Origin: DIGJ01 sp041821315
GTDB lineage: Bacteria > Bacillota > Clostridia > Lachnospirales > Lachnospiraceae
NCBI GenBank assembly: GCA_041821315.1
Contig: JBGUEO010000007.1
Span: forward strand, 62,001-126,000
Reading direction: 5' to 3'
DNA: 64,000 nucleotides
This document shows positions 54,536 through 62,131 of the stretch, one piece after another. The first letter of the stretch is position 1; every line of letters starts with the position of its first letter. A model generated the notes under the pieces. That model was not told where the DNA came from. It searched no databases and saw only the letters and a program-made list of their open reading frames with translations. A program made the position numbers and the translations under genes.

Positions 54536-55228
54536 ATGATTTATTCACATGAAGTAGAAGAAATGTGTATAGTAGCACAGGGTGTCAACCACGGTGCTGC
54601 TCCAATCCCAGAAGAAGCAAAATGGGTTAAAGCAAAAGATGTAAGTGATATTTCCGGTTTGACACATGGTGTGGGCTGGTGTGCACCACAACAGGGGGCT
54701 TGCAAATTAACACTAAACGTAAAAGAAGGTGTTATTCAGGAAGCATTAGTAGAAACAATCGGATGTTCTGGTATGACTCATTCAGCAGCTATGGCTTCTG
54801 AAATTTTACCAGGAAGAACCATCCTTGAAGCTTTAAATACAGACTTAGTATGCGATGCTATTAATACAGCAATGAGAGAACTTTTCTTACAGATTGTTTA
54901 TGGAAGAACGCAAAGTGCATTTTCAGAAGATGGGCTTCCTATCGGAGCTGGATTAGAAGATTTAGGAAAAGGTCTTAGAAGTCAAGTTGGTACTATGTAT
55001 GGAACTTTGAAAAAAGGTCCACGTTACCTTGAAATGGCAGAGGGATATGTAACAGGGATTGCATTAGATGACGAAGGTCAAATTATTGGTTATCAGTTCG
55101 TAAGCCTTGGTAAAATGACAGACTTTATCAAAAAAGGTGATGATCCTAATACCGCTTGGGAAAAAGCAAAAGGTCAATATGGCCGTGTAGCAGACGCTGT
55201 TAAGATTATCGATCCAAGACAAGAATAA
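54536..55228 (+). CDS. NifU-like iron-sulfur cluster scaffold protein
   Basis: About 230 residues from the ATG at 54536, chosen for its AAAGGAG site 7 bases upstream; an earlier ATG at 54494 lacks one. It has conserved cysteines in GVGWCAPQQGACKLTL, VETIGCSGMTHSAAMASE and NTDLVCDAINTAM, typical of the NifU/IscU-like proteins paired with GGGtGRT proteins. It lies 19 bases before that gene. It presumably assembles or hands over an Fe-S cluster. Upstream, 54378-54535 is AT-rich with no gene; I found no convincing promoter. Confidence 0.8.
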   Translation: MIYSHEVEEMCIVAQGVNHGAAPIPEEAKWVKAKDVSDISGLTHGVGWCAPQQGACKLTLNVKEGVIQEALVETIGCSGMTHSAAMASEILPGRTILEALNTDLVCDAINTAMRELFLQIVYGRTQSAFSEDGLPIGAGLEDLGKGLRSQVGTMYGTLKKGPRYLEMAEGYVTGIALDDEGQIIGYQFVSLGKMTDFIKKGDDPNTAWEKAKGQYGRVADAVKIIDPRQE

Positions 55229-55247
55229 GAGAAGGAGGAAATGAAAA

Positions 55248-56258
55248 ATGGCTTTATTTGAATCATATGAAAGAAGAATTAAACAAATCAATGAAGTGTT
55301 AAGCAACTATGGAATTTCTTCCATCGAAGAAGCTGAAAAAATAACAAAAGACGCAGGTCTTGATGTATATAAACAAGTTGAGAGCATTCAACCAATCTGT
55401 TTTGAAAATGCAAAATGGGCGTATATAGTAGGCGCAGCAATTGCAATCAAAAAAGGCTGTAAAAGAGCTGCCGATGCTGCAGCTGCAATTGGTGAAGGAC
55501 TTCAGTCTTTTTGTATCCCAGGTTCTGTTGCAGACCAACGTAAAGTAGGTCTAGGACATGGTAACCTTGGAAAAATGTTATTAGAAGAGGAAACCGAGTG
55601 TTTTGCATTTTTAGCTGGTCATGAATCATTTGCAGCTGCAGAGGGTGCAATTGGTATTGCAGAAAAAGCAAACAAAGTTCGTAAGAATCCGTTACGAGTT
55701 ATCTTAAATGGTCTTGGAAAAGATGCGGCGCAGGTAATTTCTCGTATCAACGGATTTACTTTTGTAGAAACAGACATGGATTATTATTCTGGTGAAGTAA
55801 AAGAAGTATTTAGAAAATCATACTCCACAGGACTTCGTGCAAAAGTTAATTGCTATGGTGCAAATGATGTAACCGAAGGTGTTGCTATCATGCATAAAGA
55901 AAAAGTTGACGTTTCTATCACAGGTAACTCTACAAATCCAACCAGATTCCAGCATCCAGTTGCAGGTACATACAAAAAAGAATGTATCGAACAAGGAAAG
56001 AAATACTTCTCTGTAGCTTCTGGTGGTGGTACAGGTCGTACTCTTCATCCAGACAATATGGCAGCAGGTCCTGCTTCTTATGGTATGACTGATACAATGG
56101 GACGTATGCATTCGGATGCTCAGTTTGCTGGTTCATCTTCCGTACCTGCTCATGTTGAAATGATGGGACTTATTGGTGCTGGTAATAACCCAATGGTAGG
56201 GATGACCGTAGCGGTAGCAGTTTCGATTGAAGAAGCTGCTAACGCTGGCAAATTCTAA
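55248..56258 (+). CDS. GGGtGRT protein
   Basis: A 336-residue protein with the name-giving motif ASGGGTGRTLHPDNMA near residue 265, and Gly/Ala-rich segments (GLGHGNLGKMLLEEETECF). The family is widespread in anaerobic Firmicutes, nearly always with the NifU-like gene upstream, and has no assigned reaction. Codon use here is richer in preferred codons (for example GGT, GTA, ATC) than in most neighbours, which suggests high expression. Confidence 0.9.
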   Translation: MALFESYERRIKQINEVLSNYGISSIEEAEKITKDAGLDVYKQVESIQPICFENAKWAYIVGAAIAIKKGCKRAADAAAAIGEGLQSFCIPGSVADQRKVGLGHGNLGKMLLEEETECFAFLAGHESFAAAEGAIGIAEKANKVRKNPLRVILNGLGKDAAQVISRINGFTFVETDMDYYSGEVKEVFRKSYSTGLRAKVNCYGANDVTEGVAIMHKEKVDVSITGNSTNPTRFQHPVAGTYKKECIEQGKKYFSVASGGGTGRTLHPDNMAAGPASYGMTDTMGRMHSDAQFAGSSSVPAHVEMMGLIGAGNNPMVGMTVAVAVSIEEAANAGKF

Positions 56259-56301
56259 GAAATAGTTAAAAGATACTATTAGTACAATATTAGTACAGGA
56301 T

Positions 56302-56348
56302 AAAAAGAACACATCAAACAAGTAAATTGGTTGGTGCGTTCTTTTTTT
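56302..56348 (+). terminator. Terminator after the GGGtGRT gene
   Basis: AAAAAGAACACATCAA pairs with TTGGTGCGTTCTTTTT, with one mismatch and one G-T pair, followed by seven T in all. Confidence 0.85.
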
Positions 56349-56360
56349 GTACGTCATACA

Positions 56361-56452
56361 ATAAAAAAGATGCCACCAATTGGCAGCATCTTTGAGGGGA
56401 GTATAAATAATTATAAGGGTTGCAAATCACCATAAGGGTTAGTGACGTGCAA
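56361..56452 (-). ncRNA. Candidate C-rich regulatory small RNA, about 90 nt
   Basis: On the minus strand, a consensus promoter (56458-56486) is followed by a 5' hairpin (TTGCA/TGCAA and TCAC/GTGA arms, 56420-56452) with AACCCTTAT in its loop. A single-stranded stretch with CCCTTAT and ACTCCCCTC (56394-56419) comes next. The end is a 12-bp terminator stem with an AATT loop (56366-56393) and six U. No ribosome site or convincing ORF lies in it. CCCU/UCCCC patches complementary to Shine-Dalgarno sequences are the mark of base-pairing sRNAs such as RsaE/RoxS. It is predicted from sequence alone and I do not recognise it as a known family. Confidence 0.6.
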
Positions 56453-56457
56453 TGATT

Positions 56458-56486
56458 ATAATACTCCATTGGAAACATAATGTCAA
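56458..56486 (-). promoter_or_regulatory. Promoter of the candidate small RNA
   Basis: On the minus strand, TTGACA (56486-56481) and TATTAT (56463-56458) with a 17-base spacer; TTGACA is the exact consensus -35. Transcription would begin near 56452. Confidence 0.65.
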
Positions 56487-56504
56487 ATAAAATAACAGAG
56501 GATT

Positions 56505-56572
56505 GGCCAGCAGGTTATCCTACTGGCCGTATATGAAAAAAAGTGTATTTAAACAAGGTGGGGAACCTTGTT
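56505..56572. other. Two hairpins upstream of the small-RNA promoter
   Basis: GGCCAGCAGG pairs with CCTACTGGCC, one mismatch (56505-56528), and AACAAGGT pairs with ACCTTGTT (56552-56572). Read on the minus strand, the second has the loop TCCCC, again C-rich. The 56349-56669 gap thus holds the sRNA, its promoter and these structures, but no protein gene. Confidence 0.45.
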
Positions 56573-56669
56573 ATTATCTTATGAACTTAGTATATCGGGT
56601 AATTGTGTCTATGGTATGAAGAATTATTGAAAAATTTGTGAACAATAAATTAGGATAGGAGATAAAAAT

Positions 56670-56741
56670 ATGGCATGTAGATGCGCAGTAGCGACAGATG
56701 AATATCTCGGAGGGGAATGTTCGGCATCCGAAGAAGAATAG
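56670..56741 (+). CDS. Possible 23-residue cysteine-containing peptide
   Basis: MACRCAVATDEYLGGECSAS plus three Glu. A GGATAGGAG site lies at proper distance before the ATG. Three cysteines and a GG pair recall small peptide precursors, but no maturation gene is next to it, and it could equally be the surviving start of a lost gene. 56742-56898 shows nothing else. Confidence 0.35.
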   Translation: MACRCAVATDEYLGGECSASEEE

Positions 56742-56898
56742 AAAGTTAATCAGGAAAATTAAGATTTAACGGGATTATTGTATATTGGAAACTTAATATT
56801 GATAGTTAGTAAGTTTGATGGTAATCTATTCATGAAGATTATTTATATTTTGCGACTTATTTCTTTTAATGTAATCAGTCGAGAAGGGAGAATTTAAA

Positions 56899-56949
56899 AT
56901 GTCAAACAACTTAATATTCAAAAATCTGTGGAGGGTAACACCTCAATAG
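56899..56949 (+). CDS. Possible 16-residue leader peptide
   Basis: MSNNLIFKNLWRVTPQ with a good AGGGAG site. The stop is immediately followed by the ribosome site of the hydrolase gene at 56962, so it may act as a leader peptide or be a remnant of a larger gene. Confidence 0.3.
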   Translation: MSNNLIFKNLWRVTPQ

Positions 56950-56961
56950 TTGGAGGTAAAA

Positions 56962-57654
56962 ATGAAAGTTCAAAACATTAAAGTCAGCAGCATCCCTGCT
57001 ATTATTTGGGGTGAAAAATCTGACAAGATATATATCCATGTTCATGGCAAAATGTCTTGTAAAGAATATGCAGAGAATTTTGCTAAAATAGCTGAGAAAA
57101 AAGGGTATCAGACACTTAGTTTTGATTTACCGGAACATGGTGAAAGAAAAGATAGTAATTATCGTTGTGACATCTGGAATGGTATGCATGACCTTACTGT
57201 GATTGGCGATTACGTCTTTTCAAGATGGAATGATGTTTCTTTGTTTGCCTGTAGTCTAGGAGCATATTTTAGTTTAAATACGTATGCAGACAGGAATTTT
57301 ACGAACTGTCTTTTCCAATCGCCTGTGTTAAACATGGAGTATCTTATCAGGCAGATGTTTGCTTGGTTTAATGTAACAGAGGAAAAATTAAGCAAAGAAA
57401 AAGAAATTCCCACTCCTGTTGATTTATTACGCTGGGACTATTATCTATACATTAAAGAGCACCCCATTGAAAAATGGTGTATTCCCACATCCATCCTTTA
57501 TGGTGGAAAAGACAATATGCAATCGGTAGATGTTATTCAAAAATTTGTGAAAGCACATGATTGCAAATTGACAATTTCTCAGAGCAGTGATCATCCTTTT
57601 ATGCAAGTTGAGGATATAAAAATAGTTTGTGCATGGCTTGAAGAGAACATATGA
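56962..57654 (+). CDS. Alpha/beta-hydrolase fold protein
   Basis: About 230 residues from the ATG at 56962 (GGAGG site at 56952). The order IYIHVHGKMSC (oxyanion region), LFACSLGAYFS (nucleophile elbow with Ser), LYGGKDNMQ (acid Asp) and SSDHPFM (His) completes a catalytic triad. The elbow has Ala in place of the first Gly. It has no signal peptide. It is probably an esterase or a similar hydrolase of unknown substrate, standing alone in an accessory region. Confidence 0.85.
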   Translation: MKVQNIKVSSIPAIIWGEKSDKIYIHVHGKMSCKEYAENFAKIAEKKGYQTLSFDLPEHGERKDSNYRCDIWNGMHDLTVIGDYVFSRWNDVSLFACSLGAYFSLNTYADRNFTNCLFQSPVLNMEYLIRQMFAWFNVTEEKLSKEKEIPTPVDLLRWDYYLYIKEHPIEKWCIPTSILYGGKDNMQSVDVIQKFVKAHDCKLTISQSSDHPFMQVEDIKIVCAWLEENI

Positions 57655-57716
57655 GGTTATGAGCATAATGTGAAGGTAATAAAAATGAATATGTAAAGAT
57701 AACGTTTAATTCAATA

Positions 57717-57974
57717 ATGAAACTGACATCTCAAAAAGTATATAAAATGAGACTGGTAAAAAGGGGACATTTGCACTGGAGGGTAAATAAGGAAGCCGAT
57801 AAAGCATACCTCTATGTATCAAAAGTATTGCAAGAAGCGCTTATGTTAAAATTGGGCGTACAAAAACAATCATTAGCCAATATTCGCTTAGTGGTTCTTT
57901 TTGTAAAAGTGGGTAGAAGCACGCAAAAAATAGGAATTGAAATGGATAATTTTGAAAAAGAAAGATTCCATTAA
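57717..57974 (+). CDS. Doubtful 85-residue ORF
   Basis: An open frame with plausible amino-acid composition (VSKVLQEALMLKLGVQKQSL) but no ribosome site before its ATG and no motif I know. It may be a fragment of a decayed gene. Kept because it fills the 436-base gap between the hydrolase and the acetyltransferase. Confidence 0.22.
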   Translation: MKLTSQKVYKMRLVKRGHLHWRVNKEADKAYLYVSKVLQEALMLKLGVQKQSLANIRLVVLFVKVGRSTQKIGIEMDNFEKERFH

Positions 57975-58041
57975 ATTTATTGAGAGATATAATGCGTTAA
58001 GAAATAGTGATTCGCAGCTTGTGGTGATTGTAAACTAAAGA

Positions 58042-58066
58042 TTTTTGCAGTAATGCAATTATAAAT
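58042..58066. repeat. Repeated upstream element, copy 1 (before the GNAT gene)
   Basis: TTTTTGCAGTAATGCAATTA plus TAAAT; 22 of 25 bases match copy 2 at 58742-58766, exactly 700 bases away. AACTAA precedes both copies. The core TGCANTAATGCA is a near-palindrome that could be an operator. Confidence 0.6.
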
Positions 58067-58090
58067 CTAAATTTTTGAAGGAGAGTCGGA

Positions 58091-58633
58091 GTGTATATTA
58101 GTGAAGATAAAATAAATATCAATGAGCATGAACTGATTCTTAGAAATGCAAAAGAAGAAGATGCAAAAATGCTGTTGGAATATGTAAAAACAATATGTGG
58201 TGAGACAAGATTTCTTGTAAAAGAACCAGAAGAAGTTACGTTAACATTAGAAGAAGAACGCCAGTTTATAAAAAATCAAAATTCATCAAAAAATAATTTG
58301 ATGATATTAGGATTTCTTGATGGAGAGTATGTAGGGAACTGTTCATTTATGGGAATGAGTCCTTGCAGATATCAGCATCGTGTTAGCATGGGAATAGCTT
58401 TATATCAAAAATATACTGGCATAGGTATTGGGAAAGCAATGATTGAAAAACTTTTTGCTATTGCCAAAGAGACTGGAATTGAGCAAATAGAACTTGAGGT
58501 CATAGCAGATAATGAAAGAGCAATTTCATTATATAAGAGAATGGGATTTGAAATATATGGCACATTTCCAAACAATATGAAATACAAAGATGATAGTTAT
58601 GCAAATGCTTATTGGATGATGAAACAACTATAA
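58091..58633 (+). CDS. GNAT-family N-acetyltransferase
   Basis: A 180-residue protein starting at GTG with a GAAGGAGAG site. It has the GNAT acetyl-CoA loop YTGIGIGKAMIEKLF and the following IEQIELEVIADNERAISLYK and RMGFEIYGTF segments. It would acetylate a small molecule or a protein N-terminus; the substrate cannot be told. It shares its upstream element with the protease gene 150 bases downstream. Confidence 0.9.
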   Translation: MYISEDKININEHELILRNAKEEDAKMLLEYVKTICGETRFLVKEPEEVTLTLEEERQFIKNQNSSKNNLMILGFLDGEYVGNCSFMGMSPCRYQHRVSMGIALYQKYTGIGIGKAMIEKLFAIAKETGIEQIELEVIADNERAISLYKRMGFEIYGTFPNNMKYKDDSYANAYWMMKQL

Positions 58634-58741
58634 AGAAAAAGCTACTTTGCAAAAAGTGAAATTCTAGGTTCTGTGTTTAGAACGATAATTTCCAATTCCC
58701 ATGGTTATTTGTTTCACCGTTGGTTTAGATTATGAACTAAT

Positions 58742-58766
58742 TTTTTGCATTAATGCAGTGATAAAT
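58742..58766. repeat. Repeated upstream element, copy 2 (before the CPBP protease gene)
   Basis: TTTTTGCATTAATGCAGTGA plus TAAAT, with a perfect TGCATTAATGCA palindrome in the middle. It ends 19 bases before the protease start codon, as copy 1 ends 24 bases before the GNAT start codon. Confidence 0.6.
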
Positions 58767-58785
58767 TTGACGAGGTGCATTTAAG

Positions 58786-59511
58786 ATGAATAAAATAGAT
58801 ACAAAAGGACTTTTATTAAGAATTTTTATACCTACATTAGTTTTAAGCTTGACATATTTGTTGTTAGGAAATTTTTGCAAGATGCCATATTTATTACTAT
58901 TTTGTATATTGGCAACGGTTATTTTAGTGCCAATAGAGTTGGGAGTAATTTTATCTGCAAGTAAAAATGAATATGGTACATACTCACTTAAAAGTGCATT
59001 TACGGGACAGGAAAAAATACCTATATGGCAAACCTTAATAATTGCATTTGTGTTTTTTGGAATAGCAGGACTGCTTTCAACATTTATTGCACCTATTGAA
59101 AATCAAATTTTTGCAGAAATGAGAGCTACTGTACTTAATAATTTACCAGCAGGTTTTGATTGGACCAATTATGAATATTTGAAATCTTTTTCCAGACCAG
59201 TGCTAATTTTGACTTGTGTGTATTATGGTGTTTTAAATGTGTTACTTGCACCGATAACAGAAGAATTATTTTTTAGAGGATATTTAACATCTCATTATGA
59301 AAAACAGAGTGCGTTTACGCCAATACTAATAGCAGTTTTATTTTCGCTGTACCATTTTTGGTTGCCTTTCAATAACATATTTCGTATCTTAGTATTTGCA
59401 CCAGTTGCATATGTAGCTTATAAGAAAAAGAATATGTATATAAGTATATTCTTTCATTGCTTTTGTAATTTGTTTTCAGCAATAAGTTTTATATTAGTGG
59501 TATTGGGATAA
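58786..59511 (+). CDS. CPBP-family intramembrane glutamic protease
   Basis: A 241-residue membrane protein with about six to seven segments. The CPBP/CAAX signature ITEELFFRGYL holds the catalytic Glu-Glu pair and Arg, and LYHFW and FHCFCN carry the later His motifs. In Gram-positive bacteria such proteins are often linked to bacteriocin self-immunity or protein processing, but no bacteriocin gene is evident nearby. GACGAGG site before the ATG. Confidence 0.88.
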   Translation: MNKIDTKGLLLRIFIPTLVLSLTYLLLGNFCKMPYLLLFCILATVILVPIELGVILSASKNEYGTYSLKSAFTGQEKIPIWQTLIIAFVFFGIAGLLSTFIAPIENQIFAEMRATVLNNLPAGFDWTNYEYLKSFSRPVLILTCVYYGVLNVLLAPITEELFFRGYLTSHYEKQSAFTPILIAVLFSLYHFWLPFNNIFRILVFAPVAYVAYKKKNMYISIFFHCFCNLFSAISFILVVLG

Positions 59512-59592
59512 CTTTCAATTTGTAGAGATCGTGGTGAAATGCCGGATAAACAAAGATTTAGAGTCGTTTAATATGGAGGGTTATCAAATAGT

Positions 59593-60210
59593 ATGAATAA
59601 CGAAATTTCAAATAAAAAATTTTGGGAAAGGGTTGCAAAGCTGTACACACCAATGCAGGAAAGAAAGAACGTAAAACTATATCTGGAGTTATGTAAGATA
59701 ATATCAAAATCGTTGAATAAAAATATGCAGGTGTTAGAATTGGCTTGTGGAACCGGACAACTTACAGTTCCGTTATGTAAAAATGTAGCTGCTTGGGAAG
59801 CAACGGATTTTTCAGAGAAAATGATTGAAGAAGCAATTGCAAGAGCATCTGATTTTCCGGTTACATTTACTGTACAGGATGCAACGAACCTATCATATGA
59901 GGATGAAAGATTTGATGCGGTCATTATTGCAAATGCACTTCATATTATGCCAAACCCTGAAAGAGCATTGACAGAAATTCGGCGTGTTTTAAAAAGTGGA
60001 GGATTACTGATTGCACCGACATTTGTATATGATGGAAATATCAACAAAATACGAATTTGGATAATGGAGTTTATTGGATTTCGCACGTTTCATAAGTGGA
60101 AGTCGGATGAATATGTCGAATTTGTCTGCAAGAATGGATTTGATATGATTGATAGTTCTATAATTAATGGCGAGATGTTACCTGAATGTATACTGATTTG
60201 CAGAACATAA
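59593..60210 (+). CDS. Class I SAM-dependent methyltransferase
   Basis: A 205-residue protein with motif I VLELACGTGQLTVPL, an acidic strand end ATDFSEKMIEEA, motif II FDAVIIANALHIMPN and the segment EIRRVLKSGGLLIAP, the complete SAM-binding fold. The substrate is unknown. It resembles small stand-alone methyltransferases common in Clostridia. The ATG at 59593 follows GGAGGG somewhat distantly. Confidence 0.9.
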   Translation: MNNEISNKKFWERVAKLYTPMQERKNVKLYLELCKIISKSLNKNMQVLELACGTGQLTVPLCKNVAAWEATDFSEKMIEEAIARASDFPVTFTVQDATNLSYEDERFDAVIIANALHIMPNPERALTEIRRVLKSGGLLIAPTFVYDGNINKIRIWIMEFIGFRTFHKWKSDEYVEFVCKNGFDMIDSSIINGEMLPECILICRT

Positions 60211-60235
60211 ATTTGGAATTTGAGGAGAAGTAGTA

Positions 60236-61125
60236 ATGATAGAAATATTATTTGGGGAAAGTGAAGCTGGCTCAATGAAGGTTGCCAAAAGTAGTAATAC
60301 AACAATTATTGGTGGAATGAATGGTCCAACTTCATATATAGGAAATCCACCGCAGTCAAATGAAAAGAAAGCTGAGTGGATTACAGGTAATTCGGATGAA
60401 GTGATTTGCCTTGCGTTTATGTTGGATATTGGAGATATTAAAGAATCCATTGATAGCCAGTATAGGCAAGATTTGATTTTATCTATGTATACACAAAATG
60501 GGTGGGATAATAGCCCAGAGGTATTGAAAGAACTTAGAATGGCTGGGAAAATATACATTAATGAAATAAACAGACTTGCAGGGTATTTAAAGAAAGGCGA
60601 ACCGATACGAATATGGTATAGTAATAGTCCATATTCTTTATGCGGGCTTTACTACTTATTAATATACTAGGGAATTGTTCAAATGATATCTTTGTTGTTA
60701 AGCTGCCTGAGTACGTGCAAACAGCAAAACGCACGATTACAAAATATAGCAACTGGGGTGAAGTATCAGCGGAAGAATTCGGTCAATTTCTTGCCTATGA
60801 GAAAAAAATGACTATGTCCGAAATGAGAATGTTCGGTAATCAATGGGCAGAATTAGTAGAAGATAATAGTCCACTTAGAGCAATGATTAGTGGGAATGTA
60901 ATAGGTGTACCAGAAGATTTTTATGATTTTTTGATTAGAAAACGTCTTTCATCCAATCCTGTCAAGGAAGCAAGGGTTATTGGTGATATACTGGGCCATT
61001 ATCCATTAGGTATAGGTGATTGGTGGTATGCTTCAAGGATTGAACTTATGATAAAAGCTGGAAGTGTCAGAGTGGTTGAAGATTCTGAAAAAAAATATGC
61101 ACGAACAATTTGTAAGGAAAACTGA
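60236..61125 (+). pseudogene. DUF1835/DUF3658 protein gene broken by a frameshift
   Basis: The first frame (60236-60670) begins IEILFGESEAGSMKVAK, as in DUF1835, and runs to SNSPYSLCGLYYLL before a stop. The rest (frame of 60640-61125, NILGNCSNDIFVVKLPEY to the DUF3658 end WWYASRIELMIKAG) continues in the -1 frame, so one base seems lost around 60640-60670. No classic slippery heptamer is visible. Either a true pseudogene or a sequencing error; both halves otherwise look intact. Confidence 0.8.
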
Positions 61126-61145
61126 ACTTTGAAAGGAGAAATATA

Positions 61146-61361
61146 ATGCCATATATTACAGTTGAAGGTGGAGTATTGTCAGATGAACAAAAAGAACAGT
61201 TGATTAAACGGCTTACCGAAGTATCATCAGAGATAATGAAGGTACCACCAGAATTTTTTATGACTACGATCAAGGAATTGCCAGAAAAAAATATTGGAAT
61301 TGGCGGAAAAACAATTGACATTGTGAAAAATGAATATATGAAAAGTATTAGTAAGATTTAA
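61146..61361 (+). CDS. 4-oxalocrotonate tautomerase family protein
   Basis: A 71-residue protein. After Met removal it begins with the catalytic Pro (MPYITVEGG), followed by LSDEQKEQLIKRLTEVSSEI and PPEFFMTTIKELP, the normal short tautomerase fold. The usual arginine in the middle is not obvious. GAAAGGAGA site before the ATG. Substrate unknown. Confidence 0.88.
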   Translation: MPYITVEGGVLSDEQKEQLIKRLTEVSSEIMKVPPEFFMTTIKELPEKNIGIGGKTIDIVKNEYMKSISKI

Positions 61362-61379
61362 ACTTTCAGGAGTGAGAAG

Positions 61380-61785
61380 ATGGAATTTAAACAAGTTATT
61401 GATAAAAGAAGAACTATTCGAGAATTCTCAAATGAAATAATCCCTAATGATATTATAATTGAATTTCTTGATGCTAGATTTAAGGCACCGAGTTATAATC
61501 ATTTAAGCCAATGGGATTTTATTATGGTAAGAGATGCCAAGTTAAGATTAGCCTTAACTCAAACAGAAGCGGATGATTTTGACTTCTCCTGAATTATTGG
61601 TAGTAGTTTATAAGCCGAAGATCCTTGTAAAAGATAGTAATAGAGTCTATGGTTTAAATTGTTTAGCGTCGGTATGGTGCTGTATTGAAAATATATTATT
61701 AAGCTTAGCTGAGCATGATGTTTTAGGTGTAACATTCATTCCCAAGAATACATATCAATGGCTGGTAAAGACACGCAAATTGTAA
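61380..61785 (+). pseudogene. Nitroreductase remnant, shifted and truncated
   Basis: The first part (61380-61592) is a nitroreductase N-terminus: QVIDKRRTIREFSNEII and APSYNHLSQWDFIMV, the FMN-binding start. Then the frame changes, and the 61573-61785 frame gives SPELLVVVYKP and LSLAEHDVLGVTFIPKNTY, which are later parts of the same family. The middle (about 30 residues) and the C-terminal end are missing. It cannot make a normal flavoprotein. The 190 bases after it hold no other intact gene. Confidence 0.75.
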
Positions 61786-61975
61786 TTATCTATGCGCAAC
61801 ATTATATAATAGTATATTCTGCAAGAGATGCGAAAAGCCATCCTCCGAAGAAGATGGCGTCCACATCTACTTTTACTTCCCCCTCATCGAATAACTGGAT
61901 CATGTGGAGAAAGTGTTTTTTCACTGTTTGGATGTTTATTTTCATTGATACCTTTGTTACTATAGGCTTACCGTC

Positions 61976-62116
61976 TTAATTGATAAGAGGGCATAATCCA
62001 CTAGCAAGACCATACTTGGCTAAAAGATAATTTACCCCCGTTTTCTTATCAACAATTACAAATAAGCCTTTTGTAGAACCTCCACTCTCAATAATCTTAA
62101 ATCTCTTTTCATCCAT
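61976..62116 (-). pseudogene. Short DUF6440-like protein, probably cut by a stop
   Basis: A 46-residue minus-strand frame with a strong GGAGGTAG site: MDEKRFKIIESG, then VDKKTGVNYLLAKYGLASGL and CPLIN before TAA. DUF6440 proteins usually go on with a DGKP-type tail, and DGKPIV does follow in frame after the stop, so a nonsense change is likely. It lies 15 bases after the ABC permease gene and belongs to that operon. Confidence 0.6.
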
Positions 62117-62131
62117 AACTACCTCCATTAC

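Noticed and set aside
57694..57716. GATAACGTTTAATT resembling the LacI operator
   Set aside because: The left arm lacks the AAAC spacing and the last base differs; no sugar gene follows. Likely chance in AT-rich DNA.
60640..60670. Programmed -1 frameshift in the DUF1835/DUF3658 gene
   Set aside because: No X-XXY-YYZ slippery heptamer and no downstream pseudoknot was visible; a simple deletion is the more economical reading.
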